From: Sinorhizobium sp. BG8
Lineage (GTDB): Bacteria > Pseudomonadota > Alphaproteobacteria > Rhizobiales > Rhizobiaceae
Length of the DNA: 64,000 nt
Direction of reading: 5' to 3'
NCBI RefSeq assembly: GCF_016864555.1
Contig: NZ_CP044012.1
Span: 244,501-308,500 of the forward strand
The notes beneath the pieces are model-generated. The model did not search any database. It saw only the letters and a program-made list of their open reading frames with translations, and was not told the DNA's origin. Position 1 is the stretch's first letter, and every line of letters begins with the position of its first letter. This document shows positions 26,850 to 34,814 of the stretch, piece by piece. A program made the position numbers and the translations under genes.

Positions 26850-27316
26850 ATTCGGACAATTCGAAGTAAAGCATGCCGGATCGCGCTTCGCCAGCCCTTA
26901 CCTCAAGCCAAGGATAACAAGGTGCGAATGACTGTGGATCAAGAAAATCGCGAATGGATAGCCTCTGTCGTATTCATCGGTCCGCTGTGTCCGGCACTTC
27001 CCGCCCGATGCCCACAGGGCTTGGTCCGGAGTGGAGACTCCATCTCTGACGAGCTGCAGGAACGCCGCGCGCCGCGGCCCCCCTCCCCAGAACGAAGAAC
27101 ACCTTCATCCGAGGATGGAGGCATCCCCTCTTCCCTACTACTTTGCAGAGCCTTCATCCCGGGTCGACATTTCACATATCCTCGTCCGCCGATTGCACAT
27201 GCAGTAGCGGAGCGCTTTTCGCTTCACATTGAACATCGGCTGCATGCAGACTATCAGTATGCGTTCAAATAGTCCTGGGCTGCTGTAGCGCGATGGACTG
27301 ACGAAGGAGGAAGAAG
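26850..27316. other. 467-base gap before maiA
   Basis: No supported gene; frames here are short and lack ribosome sites. An imperfect 9 bp hairpin (CCTTCATCC / GGATGGAGG) lies at about 27102-27121. The last part should hold the maiA promoter. Confidence 0.5.
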
Positions 27317-27991
27317 ATGACGGCCGACGAGTTTCCCCTCCCCTCGCAGCCTCGCCCGGCCGTTCTGCACGGCTACTTTCGCAGCTCCGCATCGTGGCGC
27401 GTGCGCATAGCGCTCCGCCTGAAAGGGCTTTCGGTCCATCACGTCGCACACCACCTTCGCAAGGGCGAGCAGCGGTCGGCGGCCTACCTCCGCCTTAATC
27501 CCCAGGGCCTGGTGCCCACACTCGAACTCGACGACGGAACCGTGCTCACGCAGTCTCTGGCAATCATTCATTGGCTTGACGACGCCTATCCCGATCCCCC
27601 TCTCCGGCCGAAAGACGTCCTCGAACGGGCAAAGGTAGAGGCATTCTCGCTGGTTCTCGCGGCCGATACCCACCCTGTCCAGAATCTTGCGGTGCTCGCG
27701 CGCCTGCGCGCCATGGGGATCGCCGAACCTCAAGTCCAGAAGTGGGCCGCAGAGGTCAATGCCGCAGGCCTTGCCGCCTGCGAGGCGCTCCTGCGCGACA
27801 CGGAAGGTCCTTTCTGCTTCGGCGACAGTCCTGGTGTTGCGGATATCTGCCTCGTCCCCCAGCTCGGCAATGCACGCCGTTTCGGCGTGACGGTCGAGCA
27901 GTTTCCACGCTTGCTTGCCGCTGAGGCGGCATGTGCCGGGCTCGCCGCCTTCATTGAGGCTGTGCCGTCGCGCCAGGTCGACGCGGAATGA
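27317..27991 (+). CDS. maiA: Maleylacetoacetate isomerase (zeta-class GST)
   Basis: A 224-residue zeta-class glutathione transferase. The N-terminal thioredoxin-like domain has the SSASWRVRIAL motif (catalytic Ser/Cys region, here SSASW, residues ~22-26), NPQGLVPTLELDDG and TQSLAIIHWLDD; the C-terminal helical domain has FCFGDSPGVADICLVPQL. It isomerises maleylacetoacetate to fumarylacetoacetate using glutathione in homogentisate breakdown. GAAGGAGGAAG precedes ATG 27317. hmgA and fahA, the other two enzymes of this pathway, are 9-12 kb downstream; a MarR gene follows 67 bases later on the same strand. The usual signature is SSxxWRVR with cysteine at the third position; alanine here is a variation seen elsewhere but worth noting. 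Confidence 0.9.
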   Translation: MTADEFPLPSQPRPAVLHGYFRSSASWRVRIALRLKGLSVHHVAHHLRKGEQRSAAYLRLNPQGLVPTLELDDGTVLTQSLAIIHWLDDAYPDPPLRPKDVLERAKVEAFSLVLAADTHPVQNLAVLARLRAMGIAEPQVQKWAAEVNAAGLAACEALLRDTEGPFCFGDSPGVADICLVPQLGNARRFGVTVEQFPRLLAAEAACAGLAAFIEAVPSRQVDAE

Positions 27992-28058
27992 AGAGACGAA
28001 GAAGCCTGGCGACGATCGCAAGGCTTCGAACCCGAAGAGAAGTATCCAGGATCGCATC

Positions 28059-28514
28059 ATGAAGACCATCTACGAAATGCCGGGACACCTCATTCGCCGC
28101 GCGCACCAGATCAGCACGGCCATCTTCGCGGAAGAATGCATGGCGTTCGACGTAACGGCCATCCAATACTCGGCTCTTTGCGCCATAGGCATGCACGAGT
28201 CGCTCGATGCGACACGGCTCTCGCGGTTGATTGCGTTCGACAGGGCGACAATTGGCGGCGTCCTGGAGCGCATGGAGGCGAAGGGCTGGATCGAGCGCGT
28301 ATCAAGCCCCAAAGACCGGCGCGTGAAGCTTCTGCGATTGACGCCCGAGGGAGAGAACCTCGTTGAGCGTGTCGAAAGTGCCGTGCAGCGGGCCCAGAAG
28401 CGGCTGCTCGAACCTCTTGCAGCAGAGGATCGCAAGGAATTCCTGCGACTGCTCAGCCAGCTTGCGCAGGTGCACAACGACATCACGTCGGCGCCGATCC
28501 AACCCATAGACTGA
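28059..28514 (+). CDS. MarR-family regulator downstream of maiA
   Basis: A 151-residue MarR protein with the winged HTH in the middle (AIQYSALCAIG, LSRLIAFDRATIGGVLERME, then wing SSPKDRRVKLLRLTPEG) and dimerising helices at both ends. MarR repressors leave DNA on binding small aromatic or other effectors. It follows maiA by 67 bases and is probably in its transcript, which makes the homogentisate route a likely target. ATG 28059 has only a weak AGGA site; the frame opens upstream but overlaps maiA. A second MarR gene faces hmgA at 36298. Confidence 0.88.
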   Translation: MKTIYEMPGHLIRRAHQISTAIFAEECMAFDVTAIQYSALCAIGMHESLDATRLSRLIAFDRATIGGVLERMEAKGWIERVSSPKDRRVKLLRLTPEGENLVERVESAVQRAQKRLLEPLAAEDRKEFLRLLSQLAQVHNDITSAPIQPID

Positions 28515-28640
28515 GAAAAATCAATGCCATACAGATAGTTTGGGGCTCCGAGAGACCATTCTGTAGCGTGCTACGGCTACCGGTTCTCGTTCCCACGACG
28601 ATTCCGGGAGACAGCCTGAGGGGCGTGACCGCCAGACAGC

Positions 28641-28754
28641 AAAAAGCCCGGTGCGGGAGGAGGTGCACCGGGCTTTGATATGTGACTGACAACTGGGAGG
28701 AGGAGTGTCGTCAGTCCGACCGAAGCGATCCGGGAGGAGGTGAACCGCTTCGAT
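28641..28754 (-). ncRNA. alphar14/NfeR1-like trans-acting sRNA with three anti-SD loops
   Basis: Three successive hairpins on the minus strand each show CCTCCTCCC in the loop. Hairpin 1 (28752-28721) has stem CGAAGCG/CGCTTCG. Hairpin 2 (28715-28685) has arms ACTGACGAC / GTTGTCAGT. Hairpin 3 (28674-28645) has stem AGCCCGGTGC / GCACCGGGCT followed by TTTTT, an intrinsic terminator. The loops are complementary to Shine-Dalgarno sites. This is the plan of the rhizobial alphar14 family (NfeR1 in Sinorhizobium), which represses many transport mRNAs by pairing at ribosome sites. A TTGATT-17-TATCTT promoter precedes it. Length is ~114 nt, as expected for the family. It lies alone between the MarR and lactate dehydrogenase genes. 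Confidence 0.78.
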
Positions 28755-28760
28755 GAGTTC

Positions 28761-28789
28761 AAGATAATGCTGCAATGCAGCGAAATCAA
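28761..28789 (-). promoter_or_regulatory. sigma70-type promoter of the sRNA
   Basis: On the minus strand TTGATT (28789-28784) and TATCTT (28766-28761) are 17 bases apart, placing the start near 28754, two bases before the first hairpin. Confidence 0.55.
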
Positions 28790-28875
28790 TCCCAATCATG
28801 CTGCATTGCCGCAGGTGCGACAATTTGGCAGTCATTTGCCCCGGACGCGAGCATTTGCAAGCGCCAAAGCGCTCG

Positions 28876-30018
28876 CTACGCTCCCTGGTGCAGGTTCCGG
28901 CGCGACAGGTTGCGCACGTCGCGTTCGCCACACAGGGCCATCGTGATGTCGAGCTCCTTGCGGATGATTTCGAGTGCCCTGGTAACGCCCGCCTTGCCCC
29001 CTGCCCCCAGGCCATAGAGGAACGGACGGCCGATATAGGTGCCCTTGGCGCCGTAGCAGAGCGCCTTCAGCACGTCCTGGCCGGAGCGGATGCCACCATC
29101 GAGATGCACCTCCATATGGCCTCCGACGGCGTCGACGATGCGCGGCAACATGCTGATCGAGGACGGTGCGCCATCAAGCTGGCGACCGCCGTGGTTGGAA
29201 ACGATGATGGCGTCCGCCCCCGTCGAAACAGCCATGCGGGCGTCCTCCTCGTCGAGAATGCCCTTCAAAATGAGCTTGCCGCCCCAACGCTCCTTGATCC
29301 AGGCCACGTCTTTCCAGGAAAGCTGCGGATCGAACTGCTCGGAAGTCCAGACGGAGAGCGAAGACAGGTCCGTCACACTCTTCGCGTGGCCGACGATGTT
29401 GCGAAAAGTACGCCGCTGGGTACCCATCATCTGCATGCACCAGAGCGGACGCGTCGCCATTTGCCAGATGTGCTTCGGCGTAAACTTTGGCGGCGCCGAC
29501 AGGCCGTTGCGGATGTCCTTGTGGCGTTGCCCGAGGATCTGCAGATCAAGCGTCAGGACGAGTGCCGAGCATTTCGCCGCCTTTGCGCGATCGATGAGAT
29601 TGAGCACGAAATCGCGGTCCTGCATGACGTAGAGCTGGAACCAGAACGGCTTCTTCAATACCGAAGCGACGTCCTCGATCGAGCAGATGCTCATGGTGGA
29701 AAGCGTGAACGGAACGCCGAATTCCTCGGCCGCCTGCGCCGCCAGCATCTCGCCGTCGGCATGCTGCATGCCGGTTAGCCCGGTCGGAGAAAGGGCAACC
29801 GGCATGGAGACCTTCTCGCCGATCATCTCGCTTGCGAGCGAGCGGTTCGTCATGTCCACCAGAACCCGCTGGCGAAGCTTGATCTTGTGGAAGTCCTCCT
29901 CGTTCGCACGGTAGGTGCCCTCCGTCCAGGCGCCGGAATCGGCATAGTCGAAGAACATCTTCGGTACACGTCTTCTCGCCCGCTCCTTGAGATCGGCGAT
30001 CGTCAGCTCGTCTTTCAC
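28876..30018 (-). CDS. lldD: FMN-dependent L-lactate dehydrogenase / alpha-hydroxyacid oxidase
   Basis: A 380-residue TIM-barrel flavoenzyme of the lactate dehydrogenase/glycolate oxidase family. Landmarks: RVPKMFFDYADSGAWTEGTY at the N-terminus, PVALSPTGLTGMQHADGE, QLYVMQDRDF, the catalytic histidine in VSNHGGRQLDGA, and FMN phosphate binding in LDGGIRSGQDVLKAL and GAKGTYIGRPFLYGL. It oxidises L-lactate (or a similar 2-hydroxyacid) to the keto acid, passing electrons to the quinone pool. The start is GTG 30018 with AGGAG upstream; a longer open frame reaches 30453 but overlaps the fuconate dehydratase. Its place directly after that dehydratase fits the L-lactate released in the non-phosphorylating fucose route. 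Lactate specificity is inference. Confidence 0.85.
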   Translation of the reverse strand: MKDELTIADLKERARRRVPKMFFDYADSGAWTEGTYRANEEDFHKIKLRQRVLVDMTNRSLASEMIGEKVSMPVALSPTGLTGMQHADGEMLAAQAAEEFGVPFTLSTMSICSIEDVASVLKKPFWFQLYVMQDRDFVLNLIDRAKAAKCSALVLTLDLQILGQRHKDIRNGLSAPPKFTPKHIWQMATRPLWCMQMMGTQRRTFRNIVGHAKSVTDLSSLSVWTSEQFDPQLSWKDVAWIKERWGGKLILKGILDEEDARMAVSTGADAIIVSNHGGRQLDGAPSSISMLPRIVDAVGGHMEVHLDGGIRSGQDVLKALCYGAKGTYIGRPFLYGLGAGGKAGVTRALEIIRKELDITMALCGERDVRNLSRRNLHQGA

Positions 30019-30077
30019 TTCATGCTCCTGGCAGTGCGGGCGGGATTGGCTTCCGGCCCCGTATGGACGGCGTAGTC

Positions 30078-31355
30078 TTAGGGCCGGAATGTATAGGCCG
30101 CAATGGATTCCGGCTTCATTTCGATCGAAAATCCGGCCTTGCGCGGGGGCATGTAGGCCGCATTGCGAATCTCGCAGGGGTCGAGGAAGTGTTCGTGCAG
30201 GTGATCCACGTACTCTATCACCCTGCCCTCCTTCGTCCCGGATACGGCGATGTAGTCCATCATCGAGAGATGCTGGACATATTCGCAGAGCCCTACCCCA
30301 CCCGCGTGCGGCCAGACGGGCAGGCCGTATTTCGCAGCCACGAGAAGCACCGCCAGAACCTCGTTCAGCCCTCCCATGCGACAGGAGTCGATCTGCACGA
30401 CATCGATCGCGCCTTCCGCGATGAACTGCTTGAACATGATGCGGTTCTGGCACATCTCGCCTGTCGCGACCTTCACGGGGCCGATGGCTTGCCGGATCTT
30501 GCGGTGCCCCGCGATGTCGTCCGGGCTCGTGGGTTCTTCTATGAAGAACGGGTTCGCGAAGGAGAGCTTTTTCACCCAGTCGATCGCCTCATCGACCTCC
30601 CAGACCTGGTTGGCATCGATCATCAGATAACGATCCGGGCCAATGACTTCGCGCGCGATCGTCAGGCGGCGAATGTCGTCGTCCAGGTCCCGACCGACCT
30701 TCATTTTCACATGGTTGAAGCCCGCGTCCACGGCCTCCTTGCAGAGGCGGCGAAGCTTCTCTTCGGGGTAGCCCAGCCAGCCTGCGGACGTGGTGTAGCA
30801 GGGGTAGCCCTCGCCTTCGAGCGTTGCGATGCGGTCTGCCTTGCCGGCTTCCGCCTTGCGCAGAATTGCTACCGCCTCGTCGCGGGTCAGGACATCCGTC
30901 AGGTAGCGAAAATCGATGATGTCTGCGATCTTTTCCGGTGACAACTCGGAAACGAGCCGCCAGACCGGTTTGCCAGCCTGCTTCGCCAGCAGGTCCCATA
31001 CTGCATTGACCACGGCACCGGTTGCCAGATGGATGGCCCCCTTGTCAGGGCCGATCCACCTCAATTGGCTGTCGTTGGTCAGGTGGCGCCAATATTTGCC
31101 CGGATTGGCGCGGACGGTATCGAGATCCGTACCGACCACGAGGTGCTCCATTGCGCGGATCGCCATGCAGCAGATGTCATTGCCGCGCCCGATGGTGAAA
31201 GTCAGTCCATGGCCCTCCAGGCCGCTGACATCGGTCTCCAGGACGACGTAGGCTGCCGAGTAGTCGGGATCCGGGTTCATGGCATCGGAGCCATCGAGGC
31301 TCTTGGACGTGGGGAAGCGCAAGTCGTGCACGCGCATGCCGGTTATGCGGGCCAT
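30078..31355 (-). CDS. L-fuconate dehydratase (enolase superfamily)
   Basis: A 425-residue enolase-superfamily acid-sugar dehydratase. The mandelate-racemase-type barrel shows catalytic lysines in VKMKVGRD (about 217-219), metal ligands at D247 in MIDANQ, the glutamate in FFIEEPTSPDD and the glutamate in ATGEMCQN, and the late histidine in WPHAGGVGLCEY. FAMILY signature regions such as RWIGPDKGAIHLATGAVVNA and GYPCYTTSAGWLGY match L-fuconate dehydratases. It converts L-fuconate to 2-keto-3-deoxy-L-fuconate with Mg2+. Full length for the family. It precedes the lactate dehydrogenase by 59 bases, likely one transcript, and is divergent from an amidohydrolase that could supply its substrate by opening fuconolactone. 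Confidence 0.88.
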   Translation of the reverse strand: MARITGMRVHDLRFPTSKSLDGSDAMNPDPDYSAAYVVLETDVSGLEGHGLTFTIGRGNDICCMAIRAMEHLVVGTDLDTVRANPGKYWRHLTNDSQLRWIGPDKGAIHLATGAVVNAVWDLLAKQAGKPVWRLVSELSPEKIADIIDFRYLTDVLTRDEAVAILRKAEAGKADRIATLEGEGYPCYTTSAGWLGYPEEKLRRLCKEAVDAGFNHVKMKVGRDLDDDIRRLTIAREVIGPDRYLMIDANQVWEVDEAIDWVKKLSFANPFFIEEPTSPDDIAGHRKIRQAIGPVKVATGEMCQNRIMFKQFIAEGAIDVVQIDSCRMGGLNEVLAVLLVAAKYGLPVWPHAGGVGLCEYVQHLSMMDYIAVSGTKEGRVIEYVDHLHEHFLDPCEIRNAAYMPPRKAGFSIEMKPESIAAYTFRP

Positions 31356-31435
31356 GTTTCCTCCGTAGGCACGGCGATCAGCACCATCCGGGAGATACCG
31401 GGCAGGCTTCGCCGCTTGTGTTTCTAAAACTGTAC

Positions 31436-31449
31436 TTTATACATAAAGG
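31436..31449. promoter_or_regulatory. Dyad in the fuconate dehydratase/amidohydrolase gap
   Basis: CTTTAT-AC-ATAAAG has perfect 6 bp arms and lies in the 195-base divergent gap, 81 bases from one start and 102 from the other. The overlapping TGTA-N5-TACA would also suit a GntR-type protein. No regulator gene is adjacent. Confidence 0.4.
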
Positions 31450-31550
31450 ACGCAATTTGCCGCTGTCAACAAACGATGTGGGAGCATCCGGCCGCGAGCA
31501 AGACAGGGCGTCGCAGTGCGCCCGGGGGAAGCACAAGGGAGGATACTTGC

Positions 31551-32387
31551 TTGCTGATCGACACCCATCTGCATCTGATCGACCGCGGCAGGCTTGCCTA
31601 TCCCTGGCTTGCCGGCGCCGGCAGCCTCAATCGGGACTTTTCCTACGAGGAGTACAGCAGACAGGCCCAAAGGGTCGGAATCGAGGCGGCGTTGCATATG
31701 GAGGTCGATGTCGATCCATCGGACATGAGGGCCGAAACGGACATGGTGCGAGAGCTCTCCCACCAGCCGGGCAGCATGGTGCGTGGTGCAATCGCGGCCT
31801 GTCGGCCGGAGGACGGCGAATTTCCCAGCTATCTCGAGGCCGTCGAAGCCGATCCCCTCGTGAAGGGATTGCGCCGGGTGTTGCACGTGGTGCCCGATGA
31901 GGTCTCGGAGAGCACCCTCTTCCGCGAGAATGTGCAGCGCCTTCAGGATAGCCGCCTGACCTTCGACATATGCATGCTCGCCCGTCAGCTCCCCCTCGCC
32001 GCAGCGCTCATTGACGCTGCTCCCCGCGCCCGGTTTGTCCTCGACCATTGCGGCGTTCCGGACATCACTTCGGGCGAATTCGAGGTCTGGAAGCGACGGG
32101 TCACCGATATCTCCCGCAGGCCCAATGTGACCGCCAAGATTTCCGGCATTGTCGCCTACGCCGAGCCAGAGTCCTGGACTGTGGAGACGATCCGTCCCTA
32201 CGCCGAGCACGTCGTCTCGACCTTTGGTTGGGACCGTGTGGTCTGGGGCAGCGATTGGCCGGTCTGCACACTTGGGGGCGGATTGGCGATCTGGGTGGCT
32301 GCGACCCAGGCAATCTTCGGGAAGTGTTCCGCGGAAGAAAGGGCGAAGCTCTACCGCTCGAACGCGAAGCGCCTCTGGGATCTCTGA
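31551..32387 (+). CDS. Amidohydrolase-family lactonase (fuconolactonase-like)
   Basis: A 278-residue TIM-barrel hydrolase of the amidohydrolase-2 family. The metal motif IDTHLHL (HxH) is at residues 4-8, a central histidine in ALHMEVDVD, FVLDHCGVPD and the final aspartate in WGSDWPVC. COG3618-type members hydrolyse L-rhamnono-, L-fucono- or related lactones. TTG 31551 is preceded by AGGGAGGA with seven bases between, which outweighs the upstream open frame. It is divergent from fuconate dehydratase, whose substrate it would produce, so a role as L-fuconolactone hydrolase is the simplest reading. A G/C-rich hairpin follows at 32402-32429. Confidence 0.83.
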   Translation: MLIDTHLHLIDRGRLAYPWLAGAGSLNRDFSYEEYSRQAQRVGIEAALHMEVDVDPSDMRAETDMVRELSHQPGSMVRGAIAACRPEDGEFPSYLEAVEADPLVKGLRRVLHVVPDEVSESTLFRENVQRLQDSRLTFDICMLARQLPLAAALIDAAPRARFVLDHCGVPDITSGEFEVWKRRVTDISRRPNVTAKISGIVAYAEPESWTVETIRPYAEHVVSTFGWDRVVWGSDWPVCTLGGGLAIWVAATQAIFGKCSAEERAKLYRSNAKRLWDL

Positions 32388-32401
32388 AGGACAAATGAGC
32401 G

Positions 32402-32429
32402 TCCGGGGCCGATTGGTGACGGCCCCGGA
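32402..32429. terminator. Bidirectional terminator-like hairpin
   Basis: TCCGGGGCC and GGCCCCGGA form a 9 bp stem (with an extra G-C pair inside) between the convergent amidohydrolase and aldolase genes, followed by TTTCTTTC on the plus strand. Confidence 0.65.
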
Positions 32430-32442
32430 GGATTTCTTTCGA

Positions 32443-33489
32443 CTACTTCGCCGACGTGTAGAACTTCGCCATATCGGGCAAGCGCTTCACACGGATTTTC
32501 GAGGCCTTGCCGGCAGAACGGAACGCTTCGAAGCGCTCCTTGCAGACCTCGGCCATGCGTGCGACCGCGGGCTTCAGGTACGTGCGGGGGTCGAAGTTGT
32601 CCGGCTTGTCGGTGAAGTTGCGACGGATCTCACCGGTCATTGCGAGACGGAGATCCGTGTCGATATTGACCTTGCGCACTCCGAGCGGAATGGCCTTCTG
32701 AATCTCGGCCACCGGCACGCCCCAGGTCTTCTTCATCTGCCCGCCATAGGCGTTGAAAAGCTCCTGGAGATCCTGCGGGACCGACGAAGACCCGTGCATG
32801 ACGAGGTGGGTATTCGGCAGCTTTTTGTTGATCTTGGCGATCGTCTCTATCGACAGGATTTCGCCATCCGGCTCACGCGTGAACTTGTAGGCCCCGTGGC
32901 TGGTTCCAATGGCAACGGCGAGGGCATCCACGCCGGTCCTCGTCACGAAATCGAGCGCCTGGTCCGGATCGGTCAGAAGCTCCTCGCGCGACAGCTTGCC
33001 TTCGAAGCCGTGGCCGTCCTCTTTCTCGCCGGCACCCGTCTCGAGGTTTCCGAGACAGCCAAGCTCGCCCTCTACCGAAACGCCGGCCGCATGTGCGATC
33101 TTGACGACCTCGGCCGTGACCCCGACGTTGTATTCATAGTCGGCAACCGTCTTCCCGTCGGGCAGCAACGAGCCGTCCATCATGACCGACGTGAAGCCGT
33201 TGGTGATGGCCGAGATGCACGTCGAGGGCTGGTCGCCGTGATCGAGGTGAATGCAGACGGGGATGTGCGGATACTCTTCCGCAGCGCCGAGAATGAGGTG
33301 GCGGAGAAACGCATCGCCGGCATACGCGCGGGCGCCGCGGCTGGCCTGCAGGATCACCGGCGAGTCGGTCGCATCGGCCGCACGCATCACTGCCTGTATG
33401 TATTCCAGATTGTTCACGTTGAACGCGGGCAGCGCATAATCGTTTTCCGCAGCATGATCGAGCAATTGCCTCATGGTGATCAATGCCAT
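32443..33489 (-). CDS. fba: Class II fructose-bisphosphate aldolase (Calvin-cycle subtype)
   Basis: A 348-residue zinc-dependent aldolase. Landmarks are [20 protein letters not shown], zinc ligand motif HLDHGD near 81-85, [12 protein letters not shown], the [12 protein letters not shown] segment with a zinc-binding glutamate, [13 protein letters not shown] and [10 protein letters not shown] (histidine ligands), and [11 protein letters not shown]. This long subtype occurs in the Calvin-cycle and proteobacterial clade. It cleaves fructose-1,6-bisphosphate to two triose phosphates or runs in reverse. Its neighbours are not glycolytic: repAB lies upstream on the same strand after 293 bases, and the fucose-like genes downstream are convergent. 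Identity is firm. Confidence 0.92.
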   Translation of the reverse strand: MALITMRQLLDHAAENDYALPAFNVNNLEYIQAVMRAADATDSPVILQASRGARAYAGDAFLRHLILGAAEEYPHIPVCIHLDHGDQPSTCISAITNGFTSVMMDGSLLPDGKTVADYEYNVGVTAEVVKIAHAAGVSVEGELGCLGNLETGAGEKEDGHGFEGKLSREELLTDPDQALDFVTRTGVDALAVAIGTSHGAYKFTREPDGEILSIETIAKINKKLPNTHLVMHGSSSVPQDLQELFNAYGGQMKKTWGVPVAEIQKAIPLGVRKVNIDTDLRLAMTGEIRRNFTDKPDNFDPRTYLKPAVARMAEVCKERFEAFRSAGKASKIRVKRLPDMAKFYTSAK

Positions 33490-33644
33490 TCAGTCCTCCC
33501 GGGGGTACGTGTTGCTTAAAGGTCGGCGCCAATATTCACCGAAGGCTTCGCCGATGCAACATTGATGGCTGTTTCAAGGGGGAACAAAAGCCGTGAAAAA
33601 GCAGAAAGTGAGGGCTTAAAAAGCACCCCGAAGGGCAGGGGCTG

Positions 33645-33660
33645 CGTTACAGCTGAAACG
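33645..33660. other. parS-like near-palindrome beside repB
   Basis: CGTTACAGCTGAAACG is symmetrical at 14 of 16 positions. The GTT-N-CA--TG-N-AAC skeleton is close to the chromosomal ParB site TGTTTCACGTGAAACA, with the centre base pair swapped. RepABC parS sites are normally GTT-N4-GC-N4-AAC; this one has N3 instead of N4. It lies 123 bases after the repB stop. A single copy was noticed. Confidence 0.4.
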
Positions 33661-33743
33661 CCCTTCAATTTTTTCGTTTATTTTCAGATAAATAGAAGAA
33701 CCGATTCGACTCAGCCCCTGAAACGGGGAGTCAAGCGGCAATC

Positions 33744-33770
33744 GGGAGGCGCTCCGGTGCGGCGCCTCCC
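33744..33770 (-). terminator. Hairpin after repB
   Basis: GGGAGGCGC and GCGCCTCCC form a perfect 9 bp stem with a 9-base loop, 13 bases after the repB stop. There is no T-run, so termination is likely but not proven. Confidence 0.5.
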
Positions 33771-33782
33771 AGGCAAGACGGG

Positions 33783-34814
33783 TCAGTGCCCGTCCTGCTC
33801 GAAGCGGGCGACGAGTTCGGGCAGCTTTGCGGCAAGCCAGTCCGCGAGCCCCTTAACATTACGATCATCGATTGCGAATCGCGTGACCGTTCCATTGCGC
33901 TCGATGCTGACTGCGTCGCGGCCGCTTGATGCCTTGACCACGCTCTTTGCGGCCGGAACCTTCTCCTTGCTTTCAAGGACAGCAAGCAACATGGCGAAGC
34001 GGCTGTCGCTATCCGCGGCCTGCCACTTCTCGGACGACATCAGTCCGTTGGCTGCGGAGCTACGCGCGGCCGGCAGTTTGCGGTCGGTAAAATGCGTCGC
34101 CAGCTTTTCCCACTTGGGTCGTCCCGTTTTTGGCGCGGGGCCGATCCTGCGAACGAGGTCTTGCGGCAGGCTGCTTGCGAGCGACGTCAGGATCGAGATG
34201 TAGGCCAGCCCCCGGTCCTCGCCGCGCCCGAGAGCCGCTGCGATCGTCTGGCGGTCGAAGCTGCGCTCCTTCAGTTCCTGCGCGAACAGCGCCTGCTCGA
34301 TGAACGAGAGGTCCTTCCGCTCCGTGTTCTCCTTGCCCTGCGCGACCACGAGAGCATCGTCGGTGAGGGTGCGGACGATCGCCTTGACCGGGCGGGCAAG
34401 GCGGTCTGCCGCACGCCAACGGCGATGGCCATAGGCAATCTGGTAGCGATCGGCAGCCGTGGGGTGCGGCCGCACGAGGATAGGGACTTGCTGCCCATGC
34501 TCACGCATGCTCGACACGAGATCCTCGAAACGGGGATCGCTCTCGTCATCCATGCGATCCTTGACGAAGGATGGGTCGATCCGTTCGGCAGGTATGTCGA
34601 TGATCGCCTCGGCATTGCTGAGCTGCTCGCGCAGCCGCACGTTCTCGTCTTCGATCGCCGAAAACGAATCCTGCATCGAGCGAACGGCACCGGACGAAAC
34701 CCGGCGCCCGGTTTGCGAAAGAGGCGAGGGCGCTACCGACTGGGCAAGCTCGGCGGGGTTGATGCCGCCGAACATGGCTTTCATTTTCTTGGAGCGGTCG
34801 CTGGCATTGTTCAC
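33783..34814 (-). CDS. repB: RepB, ParB-like partition protein
   Basis: A 343-residue RepB of the repABC type. The N-terminal leader (SDRSKKMKAMFGGINPAELA) is typical of plasmid RepB. The ParB/sulfiredoxin-like domain follows (about 85-180: LVSSMREHGQQVPILVRPH, AYGHRRWRAADRLARPVKAI, then ENTERKDLSFIEQALFAQEL), with the HTH (FDRQTIAAALGRGEDRGLAY) and a C-terminal dimerisation part ending LADWLAAKLPELVARF. It binds parS and acts with RepA to segregate the replicon. It overlaps repA by four bases (ATGA). RepC, the initiator that always follows repB in a repABC operon, is absent: the next gene on this strand is an aldolase. Confidence 0.9.
   Translation of the reverse strand: MNNASDRSKKMKAMFGGINPAELAQSVAPSPLSQTGRRVSSGAVRSMQDSFSAIEDENVRLREQLSNAEAIIDIPAERIDPSFVKDRMDDESDPRFEDLVSSMREHGQQVPILVRPHPTAADRYQIAYGHRRWRAADRLARPVKAIVRTLTDDALVVAQGKENTERKDLSFIEQALFAQELKERSFDRQTIAAALGRGEDRGLAYISILTSLASSLPQDLVRRIGPAPKTGRPKWEKLATHFTDRKLPAARSSAANGLMSSEKWQAADSDSRFAMLLAVLESKEKVPAAKSVVKASSGRDAVSIERNGTVTRFAIDDRNVKGLADWLAAKLPELVARFEQDGH

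Noticed and set aside
28650-28745. Three GGGAGGAGG motifs as ribosome sites on the plus strand
   Set aside because: None is followed by a start codon at a fitting distance; they are loop sequences of hairpins and make sense on the minus strand as an sRNA.
30019-30453. N-terminal extension of the lactate dehydrogenase frame
   Set aside because: It overlaps fuconate dehydratase on the same strand and lacks homology; GTG 30018 has AGGAG upstream.
32149-33519. 456-residue plus-strand frame across the amidohydrolase end and the aldolase
   Set aside because: It runs through two well-supported genes and has low-complexity, His/Arg-rich content typical of antisense frames.
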